Source of the DNA: JASDSY01 sp041441465
GTDB taxonomy: Bacteria > Muiribacteriota > UBA9980
Direction: 5' to 3'
Assembly (NCBI GenBank): GCA_041441465.1
Contig: JASDSY010000005.1
Location: 1 to 64,000 of the forward strand
DNA length: 64,000 nucleotides
Shown here: one piece after another, positions 41,674 to 50,487 of the stretch
Numbering within the stretch: position 1 is the first letter of the stretch
Layout: each line of letters starts with the position of its first letter
Notes under the pieces: model-generated
What the model was told of the DNA's origin: nothing
Seen by the model: only the letters and a program-made list of their open reading frames with translations
The model's database searches: none
Made by a program: the position numbers and the translations under genes

Positions 41674-44118
41674 ATGGCTGCGGCTTCATTTTTCGAAAAG
41701 TCCTCAAAAATCGAATCAAAGCAGGAAAAGTACTGTGTAAAGCCTTCTATAATAATAGGACTCGGCGGCACAGGCACTGAAATATGCCTTAAATTAAAAA
41801 CTCTTATTAATGAAAAAGCTGGAAATGATTTTCCTCTCGCGAAATTTCTTATCTTCGATACCGATATTACCGATGTCCGCACCAATGCTCAAAATGAAAC
41901 GGTCGCGACGAATCAGGTAAAAGCCTTATTTACTCCGAGTGAATTTTATCACCTTAAGGTAAAGGATGTTGCGGGCATTATAAAAAATGCAGATAAGCAT
42001 CCGCATATTTTTTCGTGGTTTTCAAAAGATTTTGAAGCCGGCGATATTTTGAGCGGCGCCAATCAGATCAGAATGATCGGCAGGTTCGCGCTGTACTGGA
42101 ATATGCAGTATGTTGTTGACGCGATTAACCGTGTCAAAAAAGAGGTCGCTTCTATAAAAAATAAAACCACGCTGGGTGAGCGCGGATTTGAAATTCAGGA
42201 CGGTATTTCGGTCTATATACTTACTTCGCTTTGCGGCGGTTCCGGCTCGGGAATGTTTTTAGACCTCGGATATTTGATACGCGAATATGTCGAGGGGGCC
42301 GAGGTTAACGGCTGTTTTGTAATGCCGTCGGCATTTCAGATAGAGCAGCAAAACAGTATCGAGGCTAACGCCTACGCGGCGCTTAAGGAATTGGATTATT
42401 TTATGTCAGGCGGCGAATTTAAATTTGACATCGGGCCGCTTGCCGAACCGAAAGTTATGAAATCCAAGCCTTATGACAGGTGTTATCTTGTCGATTCCTG
42501 GACTGAAGCATGCAGGCACTTAGAAGGGGTCGATAATATCGCCCAGATTGCGGCTAATTCAGTATTCTATGATTTTATGACCGTTTCCGGCAAAAAACAT
42601 AGAAGCCTTATAGATAATGTAAAATATAAATTTGCGAATAAAATTTGTGATAAAACTACGGCTTATTCAAGTTTTGGCCTTGCATCGATTGTGTTTGACA
42701 ACGTGAAGGTAAAAAATACATGCGCTTCGATACTCGCCGAAGATTTTTTCGGCGGCATAATAAAGCCGTTTGAAAAAAAAGACGTTAAAACCAGGATTTT
42801 AGAGTTTATAAGAATAAATAAGATCAACGAGGAATTAACGGACGATGTTATAAATTTCATGCGTTTCGATGGTAAATTCAAGATCCAGGCCGTGAAAAAT
42901 CCAAAGGATTTTGACGCTTTTTCGATGGATAAGATGCTCGGCGAAATGCAAAGCTGGCATGCCTCTTTAAAAAATATCACGATGCCTGAAAAATACAAAA
43001 TAATGGATAAAAATTGCGAAGAGCTTATCCAGAGAATTTCTGCCGCGCTCGATAAAGAAACTGACGCTATGCTCGCGGAGAGAAAAATAGGAATTGCGTT
43101 CGCCGAACAGTTTTTAGTTTCTCTCGATCTTGTGCTGAAGGCATATTTTGATATAATGTCAGGCGAGGCACAGAAGCTGCGCGAACAAAAAAAACAGGTC
43201 CTTATATTGCTTAAAACTAATAAAATTGTTGAAATGCTTGGGTCGCTCTGGTCTTACATCATGAATAAGTCAAAAATAATTGAGCTTCGCGACGATCTTG
43301 TACTTGAAATGGCGAAAGATATCAATCTTGATATTGAAGTATACATACGAGAATTGGCGATGACATTTTATAAAAAAATGTCGGAAAAAATAGCTGAAAT
43401 TTTGAAAAATAGAATATCCAGCATTAAAGAATTAATTTCAGACGGCGAGAAAAAATATGAAAAAGCGGCCTACGAGCTGCTTGATGCGCGTACTAACGCA
43501 GTTTCTTTAATCGAAAAAAAAGTTAAATGCTCGTCGGAAGAAATTAAGAAGATATATCAAAAATACTCGCCGGCAAACCTCGATGAGATAATTGAGAAAT
43601 TTTTAACATCCGGCGGATGCGGTCAGATTAACGAATGGGATATTTCCAAAAAAGAGGAAATAACTGAAAAAATATATTCTTATTGCGCTTCTTTTTTTGA
43701 AGGGCTTGATAATATACTTATAACGGATCTTTTTAAGGAAGACGCTTCGCTGCCTGATTTGGTCGAGGATATTATGCAGGCCGCGGCGCCTATGTGGTCG
43801 TATTCGACGGTCGAAATGCCTTCGGGGACTTTGATAGACGAGATAGTGGTAATTTCCATTAATGACGAGGCGCGTCCTGAGTTCGCGAAATATATGCGTG
43901 AACAAAATAAATCGGTATTTAACTCGACGGTGGATAAAAACAGGATAACCGTCATTAGATTCAGGCATGGATTGCCGCTTTTTGCGCTTACGTCGCTGAA
44001 GCGCGACATGAAGCCGGCCTATGATATGTTTAAATCCGGCGGCAATGTTAACGCTCCAAAAAAACCGCTGCATATATCTTGCGCCTATGAGGAGCTTCCG
44101 GATATTTCTTTGAATTGA
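41674..44118 (+). CDS. Tubulin/FtsZ-like GTPase (Tubulin_2-type family)
   Basis: 814 residues from the ATG at 41674 (AGGGG 8 bases upstream). An earlier in-frame start would lie inside the tRNA and is rejected. The nucleotide-binding N-terminus has SIIIGLGGTGTEICLKLK and FLIFDTD, and the tubulin signature loop appears as SLCGGSGSGMFLDLGYLIRE (about residue 203). EANAYAALKELDYF is typical of the large prokaryotic tubulin-like family. The C-terminal 450 residues are helical, with coiled-coil-like stretches of Lys/Glu. Relatives have been proposed to act in membrane remodelling. Its stop overlaps the start of the TPR gene (TGATG), so it is coupled to that membrane-attached TPR protein. GTPase activity is inferred only. 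Confidence 0.85.
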   Translation: MAAASFFEKSSKIESKQEKYCVKPSIIIGLGGTGTEICLKLKTLINEKAGNDFPLAKFLIFDTDITDVRTNAQNETVATNQVKALFTPSEFYHLKVKDVAGIIKNADKHPHIFSWFSKDFEAGDILSGANQIRMIGRFALYWNMQYVVDAINRVKKEVASIKNKTTLGERGFEIQDGISVYILTSLCGGSGSGMFLDLGYLIREYVEGAEVNGCFVMPSAFQIEQQNSIEANAYAALKELDYFMSGGEFKFDIGPLAEPKVMKSKPYDRCYLVDSWTEACRHLEGVDNIAQIAANSVFYDFMTVSGKKHRSLIDNVKYKFANKICDKTTAYSSFGLASIVFDNVKVKNTCASILAEDFFGGIIKPFEKKDVKTRILEFIRINKINEELTDDVINFMRFDGKFKIQAVKNPKDFDAFSMDKMLGEMQSWHASLKNITMPEKYKIMDKNCEELIQRISAALDKETDAMLAERKIGIAFAEQFLVSLDLVLKAYFDIMSGEAQKLREQKKQVLILLKTNKIVEMLGSLWSYIMNKSKIIELRDDLVLEMAKDINLDIEVYIRELAMTFYKKMSEKIAEILKNRISSIKELISDGEKKYEKAAYELLDARTNAVSLIEKKVKCSSEEIKKIYQKYSPANLDEIIEKFLTSGGCGQINEWDISKKEEITEKIYSYCASFFEGLDNILITDLFKEDASLPDLVEDIMQAAAPMWSYSTVEMPSGTLIDEIVVISINDEARPEFAKYMREQNKSVFNSTVDKNRITVIRFRHGLPLFALTSLKRDMKPAYDMFKSGGNVNAPKKPLHISCAYEELPDISLN

Positions 44119-45929
44119 TGTTCATTTTTACTGCGGATGATAAAAGAGTGATGAAATATACAAAAAAAATAAGAGTTTTAAATATATTATCTGATTTTTA
44201 TTTTCTATTCAAAAAAAATACTGAAAATTTTTATGTACTGATTTTAAAAAATAAGCGGTTGGCGCTAATAGCTGCCTGCCTGCTTATTTTTTTGTTTAAT
44301 GTATTTTTTATATTTTTAAATTTTGATGTTTTATCCGCCGCGCCTAAAAAAAGCAAAGCGAAAATAAAGCGCGAACGAGTAATTGAAGAAAAGCAGCTAA
44401 CCGTAAAAAAGCCTGACGGCATTGATAAAAATTCCGATGATGTGGTGATATATAAAAAAGGACTCAGTTATTATGAAAACGGCGAATATATGAAAGCCGT
44501 CGAATATTTTAAATATATATATGAAATGTACCCGAAATCTTTTTATTATGACATGTCGATTTATTTTATGGGTGAATCATATAATAAAACCGGGCGTTTA
44601 GATGATGCTGTCGGGGCTTACGCCCTTTTGATAAAACATTGTCCGGCTTCTGCGCTTGCGCCGGAAGCGCTTCATAATATCGCTGTAATTTACAGAAAAA
44701 AAGGCGTAAATGCAGAGGCAATAAAGTATTACAAATTTTTGATCGATGAATATCCTGGTTCATTCTGGGTCGAAGAAGCGAAATCATTCGTTAAATATCA
44801 GAAAATAAGCGCCGAGGTTGAGGAAAGCCCTGCGGTTTCGTTTAAAAATATCGACAAAACCGCAAAAGTTTCGCAATTCGAAGAGATTAAGGTGGATGAA
44901 AAGCAGATTAATTTAAAAGACAGCGACATGAAGCAGTATCAAGTCATAAAATACGGCGACGCCGATCTTTCCGATTATAAAGTCGCTCTTGCTGAACATG
45001 AAAGAGGCAATATAGAAAAAGCGAAGCTTCTTTATCAAAAAATGATACTGAAATATAAAAATTCATTGTGGATGCCTAATGCGTATTATATGCTCGGCAG
45101 CTGCTATCTTGCCGGCGGCGATTTGAAAGCCGCGATAAGGTTTTATTCAGCTTCGCTTATTTACTGCAAGGAACGGGTTTTGAGAAAAGAAATAATGAAT
45201 AAGCTTGCCGATTTATTGTACGTGGACAGGCAGTATCGCCTCGCGCTGCGTTATTATGAGGTGATTGCGGAAAGCGATCTGCCTGCCGAGGAGAAAATTT
45301 CATTATATTACCTTATAGGCGAGTGCAATATGAAGCTTGGCAACAGTGCGGAAGCGGCCGCGGCTTACGCCAAAATTACGTTCGATATCGTTAAGGTGCA
45401 GGAGTTGAAAACGCAGGCAGCCGCCAAAAAAGTATCATTTCCCGAAGCTGCGCCAGCCGGCGAGACTTATCGTGAAACAAGCGAAAACGAGCTTAGAGGG
45501 GCTGAGACGTCCGGAGTAGAATTGATCGCTAAGCCGGAAAATAAAGATTACCTCGCGGGTATGGAACATTTTCAGGCAGGTAATTATATCAAGGCTGTTT
45601 CGAGTTTTGAAAAATGCATGACGGCGGAACCGGAGAACGCAAAGGCGATGTGGCACCTAGCGCTTTGCTATCAACAGATTGAAAAGCTTAGCAATGCAGT
45701 TGAATACCTTCAAAAATATATAATAAAAGCGCCTGATTCCGTGGAGGCTAAATCGCTTCTGGCATATATATATTCGAAGCAGGGAAAATTTGACAACGCC
45801 TGCGCGGAATATTTAAAAATCATAAGCTCCGCGCCGGATTCGGCAGCGGCAAAATCAGCTCATGATGCGATAAAAAGGATTGAAGTCATAAAAAACCGTC
45901 TCGAAAGGGAGAAAAATGAATCTAAATAA
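44118..45929 (+). CDS. Membrane-anchored TPR protein
   Basis: 603 residues from the ATG overlapping the preceding stop; a later ATG (MKYTKKIRVL) is possible. A hydrophobic helix at about residues 50-75 (ALIAACLLIFLFNVFFIFLN) anchors the chain, preceded by a basic segment, so most of the protein lies outside the cytoplasm. At least nine TPR/BamD-like repeats follow (YKKGLSYYENGEYMKAVEYF, MGESYNKTGRLDDAVGAY, MLGSCYLAGGDLKAAIRFY, LALCYQQIEKLSNAVEYLQKY). An acidic, Lys/Glu-rich break separates two TPR blocks. It is the second gene of the tubulin-like operon. Confidence 0.85.
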   Translation: MFIFTADDKRVMKYTKKIRVLNILSDFYFLFKKNTENFYVLILKNKRLALIAACLLIFLFNVFFIFLNFDVLSAAPKKSKAKIKRERVIEEKQLTVKKPDGIDKNSDDVVIYKKGLSYYENGEYMKAVEYFKYIYEMYPKSFYYDMSIYFMGESYNKTGRLDDAVGAYALLIKHCPASALAPEALHNIAVIYRKKGVNAEAIKYYKFLIDEYPGSFWVEEAKSFVKYQKISAEVEESPAVSFKNIDKTAKVSQFEEIKVDEKQINLKDSDMKQYQVIKYGDADLSDYKVALAEHERGNIEKAKLLYQKMILKYKNSLWMPNAYYMLGSCYLAGGDLKAAIRFYSASLIYCKERVLRKEIMNKLADLLYVDRQYRLALRYYEVIAESDLPAEEKISLYYLIGECNMKLGNSAEAAAAYAKITFDIVKVQELKTQAAAKKVSFPEAAPAGETYRETSENELRGAETSGVELIAKPENKDYLAGMEHFQAGNYIKAVSSFEKCMTAEPENAKAMWHLALCYQQIEKLSNAVEYLQKYIIKAPDSVEAKSLLAYIYSKQGKFDNACAEYLKIISSAPDSAAAKSAHDAIKRIEVIKNRLEREKNESK

Positions 45930-46560
45930 AATAAAATATCATTTATTTTTTTATGTAATATTTTTGATGACATTAATGACGGTATTCTGTAATACGGCTT
46001 ATTGCAATGACGACATTGACCTTAAAGACCCTAAAAATTATTTTTATGACCGGTACCATAGCTGCGGCGGCAATTTAAAATATGAAGACTATTATAATAA
46101 ATCCGTTGCCGCCTTTGAAAAAAAAGATGTAAAAAATACTTTATTTTATTTAAATAATGTGTTAAAATATCGTTTAATAACCAGAGAAGCCTTTAATTTG
46201 TATGGTTGTGCCCTTATTTTCAGCGGCGATTATCCGGGAGCGGAAATTTTTTTAAAGAAAGCCGTTAAAAATAATCCGGAATACAAAAATTCGTATATGA
46301 ACCTTGGGCTTTTATTTATCAAAACCGAGAAATGGAAAGCGCTCAAGGAAGTGTCGGAAACTTATTTATCCATGTCGTCCACGGATTTTGAGGCGAATTT
46401 TGGCGCGGGAATGGCCGCTTATCAGTTGTTTGATTATCGTGAAGCGGCTTACTATTTTGACGCCGCGTGGGCTGTAAGGGATAAGTGCGGAAATGTTAAT
46501 TTCATCGATGTATTGAACGATTACAGGCGCCGCGTAAGGGCAAAATCAAGGTCGTTTTAA
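45916..46560 (+). CDS. Exported TPR protein
   Basis: 214 residues. A signal segment (about residues 8-27; YHLFFYVIFLMTLMTVFCNTAYC) leads to three or four TPR units (FYLNNVLKYRLITREAFNLYG, YPGAEIFLKKAVKNNPEYKNSYMNLGLLF, FGAGMAAYQLFDYREAAYYFDAAW). The start overlaps the preceding TPR gene by 14 bases, with GGGAG before the ATG, so translation is coupled. It is presumably periplasmic and works with the membrane TPR protein. No catalytic domain. Confidence 0.75.
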   Translation: MNLNKIKYHLFFYVIFLMTLMTVFCNTAYCNDDIDLKDPKNYFYDRYHSCGGNLKYEDYYNKSVAAFEKKDVKNTLFYLNNVLKYRLITREAFNLYGCALIFSGDYPGAEIFLKKAVKNNPEYKNSYMNLGLLFIKTEKWKALKEVSETYLSMSSTDFEANFGAGMAAYQLFDYREAAYYFDAAWAVRDKCGNVNFIDVLNDYRRRVRAKSRSF

Positions 46561-46689
46561 AATTAAATTTTAAAATTTATGATAAGCGTTTTTTATATAA
46601 AATATTGTAATAAACTAACTGATTGAGCTGTTTTTCGTAATTTACCTGCCAGTTAATAATTACTTTATTAACCTTAAGGAGGAAAATTA

Positions 46690-47745
46690 ATGTCGATTTT
46701 TGCGTCACTACTCGGACTTTCACCTGAAGAATACATAAAGCAGGGTGATGATTTTTTTGGCGAATCAAGATTTGGCGAAGCTAAGGTTGAATACGAGAAG
46801 GCCGAAGAATTATTGCCGTCTTCTAATACCGAGAAAAAAGAATATATAACGGAAAAAATAAAGCAGTGCTGTGACAAGTTATGCGATTTACATCTTGAGA
46901 TGTCCCGCGGTTACGTCGAATCAAAAGAATTCGAAAAAGCGATAAGCGAGCTTGAGACAGCATTCGAGCTTTGCGAAGCCGAAAGTCAAAAAAGCAAAGA
47001 TATTCACAAGGAACTCGACCGCGTTAGAATCAAAATGTACCAGTTCGAAGCGGATAAACAGGCTGAGCCTTACATATTACGCGGCGACGAGTTTATGAAA
47101 GAAGAGTCTTATACCGAGGCAATGGTTGAATATCGCGAGGCAATTAAGACATTGAAATATTATCAGGAATCCGAAGACGAATTCAAACGTTCGGCAAAAG
47201 AAAAACTGGTAAATTGCGAAGTAAAAATAGTTGAACCTTATATAGAAAGGGCTCGTAACTTCGAAGGCACGAAGATGTATGACGAGGCGCTTGACGAACT
47301 TAATGAGGCACGCGAAATAATCGATGAACTCGATGAAACCAATAAAACCAGAATGACTATAAATAAGATGATATTTGACATTTATAAGAAAAAAGGGCAG
47401 CAGGCCGGCGAGGAAATTTCAGAGGAAGAATTTGTTTCCAAGCAGGAATGGGACGAAGCGATCAACGAATATAAGGAACTTCTGTCACTTTATTTCAATT
47501 ATTCTTATTCTGAAAACGACCCTTATTATCCGGTTCATCAGAATAAATACGAAGAAGAGTTCAAGACTGCCAAAAAGCGTCTTGCCGGCTTGTATTGCAA
47601 ACGCGCAGACGGCAATTTATCGAAGCAGAAATACGCTATGGCTCTTAAATATTATCTTGAGAGCCAGAACCTTTTTAATGAGGAAACTCCTGAGTATAAG
47701 TATGTTATGGAGCAAATTGAAAACTGCAAACGCAATATTAAATAA
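46690..47745 (+). CDS. Cytoplasmic TPR/coiled-coil protein
   Basis: 351 residues, very acidic, without signal peptide. It consists of helical hairpins of TPR type (EYIKQGDDFFGESRFGEAKVEYEKA, ILRGDEFMKEESYTEAMVEYREA, YIERARNFEGTKMYDEALDELNEA, LYCKRADGNLSKQKYAMALKYYLES). AAGGAGG precedes the ATG by 8 bases. It lies 130 bases after the exported TPR gene with no clear terminator between, so it may still belong to the tubulin-like operon and act as the cytoplasmic adaptor. This grouping is inference. Confidence 0.8.
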   Translation: MSIFASLLGLSPEEYIKQGDDFFGESRFGEAKVEYEKAEELLPSSNTEKKEYITEKIKQCCDKLCDLHLEMSRGYVESKEFEKAISELETAFELCEAESQKSKDIHKELDRVRIKMYQFEADKQAEPYILRGDEFMKEESYTEAMVEYREAIKTLKYYQESEDEFKRSAKEKLVNCEVKIVEPYIERARNFEGTKMYDEALDELNEAREIIDELDETNKTRMTINKMIFDIYKKKGQQAGEEISEEEFVSKQEWDEAINEYKELLSLYFNYSYSENDPYYPVHQNKYEEEFKTAKKRLAGLYCKRADGNLSKQKYAMALKYYLESQNLFNEETPEYKYVMEQIENCKRNIK

Positions 47746-47895
47746 TGAAAAAAATTAAAATATTTATAAATGTAAAATGAACATGAGGTTTATTCGGCTG
47801 CTGGAACGGCCGCCGGGTAAACCCTTTAGTTGTTTTTTACATACGCGATTAATAACAACTGGCAAATGTAAGTTAATGTATTGGTGATTAAATTT

Positions 47896-48756
47896 ATGTT
47901 AATGTCGGAAACATTACAAAAAAAAGTTGAAACCATACCAACCCTTCCGGTGATAGTGACAAAAATCATGCAGCTTGTAGAAAATCCTAAAACAGCTGCG
48001 GCTGAGATCACGAAAGTCGTTTCATTGGACCCGGCATTGACTATAAAAATACTGAAAATAGTTAATTCGGCTTATTATGGTTTCCCGAAACAAATTACCA
48101 CGATAACGCATGCGATAATGATACTCGGGTTTGAAGACGTTAAAAATATTGCCCTCGGCGTTTCGGTCTTCGATATATTTAAAAACAAGAATGTTAAAGA
48201 TTCAGTTGATTTTGACAGAGTCGCTTTCTGGCAGCATTCAATAGGCGTCGGCGCGTGCACAAAATTGCTTGCCAGAAGGCTGCGTTATAAAAACCCTGAA
48301 GAGGCTTTTATTTGCGGATTATTGCATGATATCGGAAAGATAATACTTGACCAGTATTTTCATGATGAATTTAATAAGGTCATAAAACTTGTCAAAGATG
48401 AAAATTTGTTATTTATAAATGCTGAGCGCAGGGTCAATGACATGGATCATACGGAAATCGGCCGCGTGGTCACTAAAAAGTGGGGGCTTCCTAATACGAT
48501 CGTTGATTCTGTCTCTTTTCATCATAATTCATCCGCGGATATTGAAAATAATTTACTTGTTTCTATAGTTCATGCCGCCGATGTTTTTTGCAGAATACAA
48601 AAAATAGGATGCGGCGGCGATATGCTGGTGCCGCAGCTGCAGAAGGCTGCGTGGGATTATTTGAAACTTCAGCCGTCAGACCTGGCTAAAATATATCAGG
48701 AGCTCGCTGAAGAAGTGAAAAAAGCTGACGCGTTTATGGAATTTACAAAAATTTAA
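47896..48756 (+). CDS. HDOD domain signalling protein
   Basis: 286 residues from the ATG at 47896 (GGTGA upstream). The HDOD signature is complete: LQKKVETIPTLPVIVTKIM, ITKVVSLDPALTIKILKIVNSAYYGFP, ITTITHAIMILGFEDVKNIAL, FWQHSIGVGACTKLLARRL and LLHDIGKIILDQYF. The HD residues are partly kept (H..HDIGK), while HDOD proteins generally lack phosphodiesterase activity. It probably acts as a regulator or scaffold. It is the first gene of the signalling block that continues with the histidine kinase. Confidence 0.9.
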   Translation: MLMSETLQKKVETIPTLPVIVTKIMQLVENPKTAAAEITKVVSLDPALTIKILKIVNSAYYGFPKQITTITHAIMILGFEDVKNIALGVSVFDIFKNKNVKDSVDFDRVAFWQHSIGVGACTKLLARRLRYKNPEEAFICGLLHDIGKIILDQYFHDEFNKVIKLVKDENLLFINAERRVNDMDHTEIGRVVTKKWGLPNTIVDSVSFHHNSSADIENNLLVSIVHAADVFCRIQKIGCGGDMLVPQLQKAAWDYLKLQPSDLAKIYQELAEEVKKADAFMEFTKI

Positions 48757-48795
48757 AATTTTATTTGTTCTTACTAATTATTTGTTTTGGAAGGA

Positions 48796-50472
48796 ATGGC
48801 AGCGTACCGGGTTATGCAGGATATTGGCGGAGTAAATTTAAGCAATGTAGCGGATAATCAAAAAATTGAACTTTTAAAAAAAGTTAATTCTGATTTGCGC
48901 TCTACTTTAGATGATATTATTTCAATATTGACAAGGTATTCTGAAGCCATTTCGATAAAATTTGACTTTAAAGTCCTTCTTGATTTGATAATTGAAGTGC
49001 TTTACGATGTCATCAAATATAAAGCTGTGGCGATAACAATTTATGATAAAACTAACGCTTCGTTTAATTATGTGGCTAATCGCAATCTTGATTCAGAGAT
49101 AGAGTTAAAAATAAAAAATTTAATAAAAGACGGCCTGGTCGTATGGGCCATCGCTCAGAAGCGCTCAATTGCCATGCCGGATATGGAAAGCAACGGCGGA
49201 GCCACTTTCGTAATTGTTCCGCTTATAACACAGCTCGAAACGGTCGGCGCGATTTTTTTATACTCCACTATGCAGGCTGGAAATTTCAGGCAGCAGGAAA
49301 TGGAATTTTTGAATATTCTAGGCGCGCAGATTGCCATGGCTATAAAAAACACGTTTTTGTATCAGGAAATGGGCCAGAAAAATCAGGCGCTCGCCAATCT
49401 TAAAAATTATTTGGACGATGTTATAAATAACATGGTAACGGGCGTTGTTGTGCTTGACATGGAAGGCAATATCAGAACATTTAATAATATGGCGGCAAAA
49501 TTTTTATACATTAACAGCGCGGCGATTATTGACAGAAAATATTCGGAAGTTCTGCCAGCGAGTATTAGTTCTGCTTTTTCAAATGCTTTAAAAGTTATAA
49601 AAGCCAATCCTGATAACAGTGTTTTTCCTGAAATAGAATTTGATTATAACGAGCCTGGAAAAGCTATACCGATAAGGCTGTCATATAACATGTTGAGAGA
49701 TAATCAGCATAAACTTTTAGGCGTTATATTTATGATACAGGATATGACGGAATCACGCGAAATCAAAAGGTTGCGCGAAATTGACAAGATCAAGTCGGAA
49801 CTTGTCGCGAACGTATCTCATGAATTGAGAACGCCGCTTACTTCGATAAAGGCTTATGCCGAAACCTTAATGGATATAGCCGGCACCGATGAAGTTGACA
49901 CTCAGAAGGAATTTTTGAATATTATATGTCAGGAAAGCGACAGGCTTACAAGCTTAATTTCTAATTTGCTCGATCTTTCAAGGCTTGAATCGGGAGATTT
50001 CAAGCTTAATAAAACGCCTGCCAATATTATCGAAATCGTAAAAAAATGTGCGATGCTCTTAAAAGAGCATGCCGCGCAGAAGAATGTTTCGATTGTGCTT
50101 GAATTGCCAGCGCAGGCGCAGAGCATAAATATAGATATAAGTAAATTCGAGCAGGTGCTTATTAATTTGATATCGAATTCGATCAAATACAATAAACCTG
50201 AAGACGGCAAGGTATTTGTGACCTTGAAGGACACGCAGAATAATTTTGAGATTACGATAAAAGATACTGGAATCGGAATTCCAGAAGAGGCGCTTGATAA
50301 GATTTTTGAAAAATTTTACCGCGTCGATACTTCGCTTACTTACCAGGTATCCGGAACCGGTCTTGGACTTGCGATAGTAAAGCATATAATCGATTTACAC
50401 GGCGGAAAAATATTTGTCGAGTCAGTACTGAACGAAGGTTCAAAATTTACTGTAACTCTGCCGAAATATTAA
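48796..50472 (+). CDS. Cytoplasmic sensor histidine kinase (GAF-PAS-HisKA-HATPase)
   Basis: 558 residues from ATG 48796; the TTG at 48787 is an alternative, and the site GGAAGGA sits unusually close to either. Domains in order: GAF (about 45-195), PAS (about 205-320, TGVVVLDMEGNIRTFNNMAA), HisKA with NVSHELRTPLTSIKAYAETL (His near 337), and HATPase with N box LINLISNSIKYNKP, DTGIGIPEEA and GTGLGLAIVKHIIDLHGG. No transmembrane helix, so it senses an internal signal. The stand-alone receiver at 53454 is the likely partner. The phosphatase fusion starts 15 bases downstream. Confidence 0.9.
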   Translation: MAAYRVMQDIGGVNLSNVADNQKIELLKKVNSDLRSTLDDIISILTRYSEAISIKFDFKVLLDLIIEVLYDVIKYKAVAITIYDKTNASFNYVANRNLDSEIELKIKNLIKDGLVVWAIAQKRSIAMPDMESNGGATFVIVPLITQLETVGAIFLYSTMQAGNFRQQEMEFLNILGAQIAMAIKNTFLYQEMGQKNQALANLKNYLDDVINNMVTGVVVLDMEGNIRTFNNMAAKFLYINSAAIIDRKYSEVLPASISSAFSNALKVIKANPDNSVFPEIEFDYNEPGKAIPIRLSYNMLRDNQHKLLGVIFMIQDMTESREIKRLREIDKIKSELVANVSHELRTPLTSIKAYAETLMDIAGTDEVDTQKEFLNIICQESDRLTSLISNLLDLSRLESGDFKLNKTPANIIEIVKKCAMLLKEHAAQKNVSIVLELPAQAQSINIDISKFEQVLINLISNSIKYNKPEDGKVFVTLKDTQNNFEITIKDTGIGIPEEALDKIFEKFYRVDTSLTYQVSGTGLGLAIVKHIIDLHGGKIFVESVLNEGSKFTVTLPKY

Positions 50473-50487
50473 ATTGAGGCATTTGAA

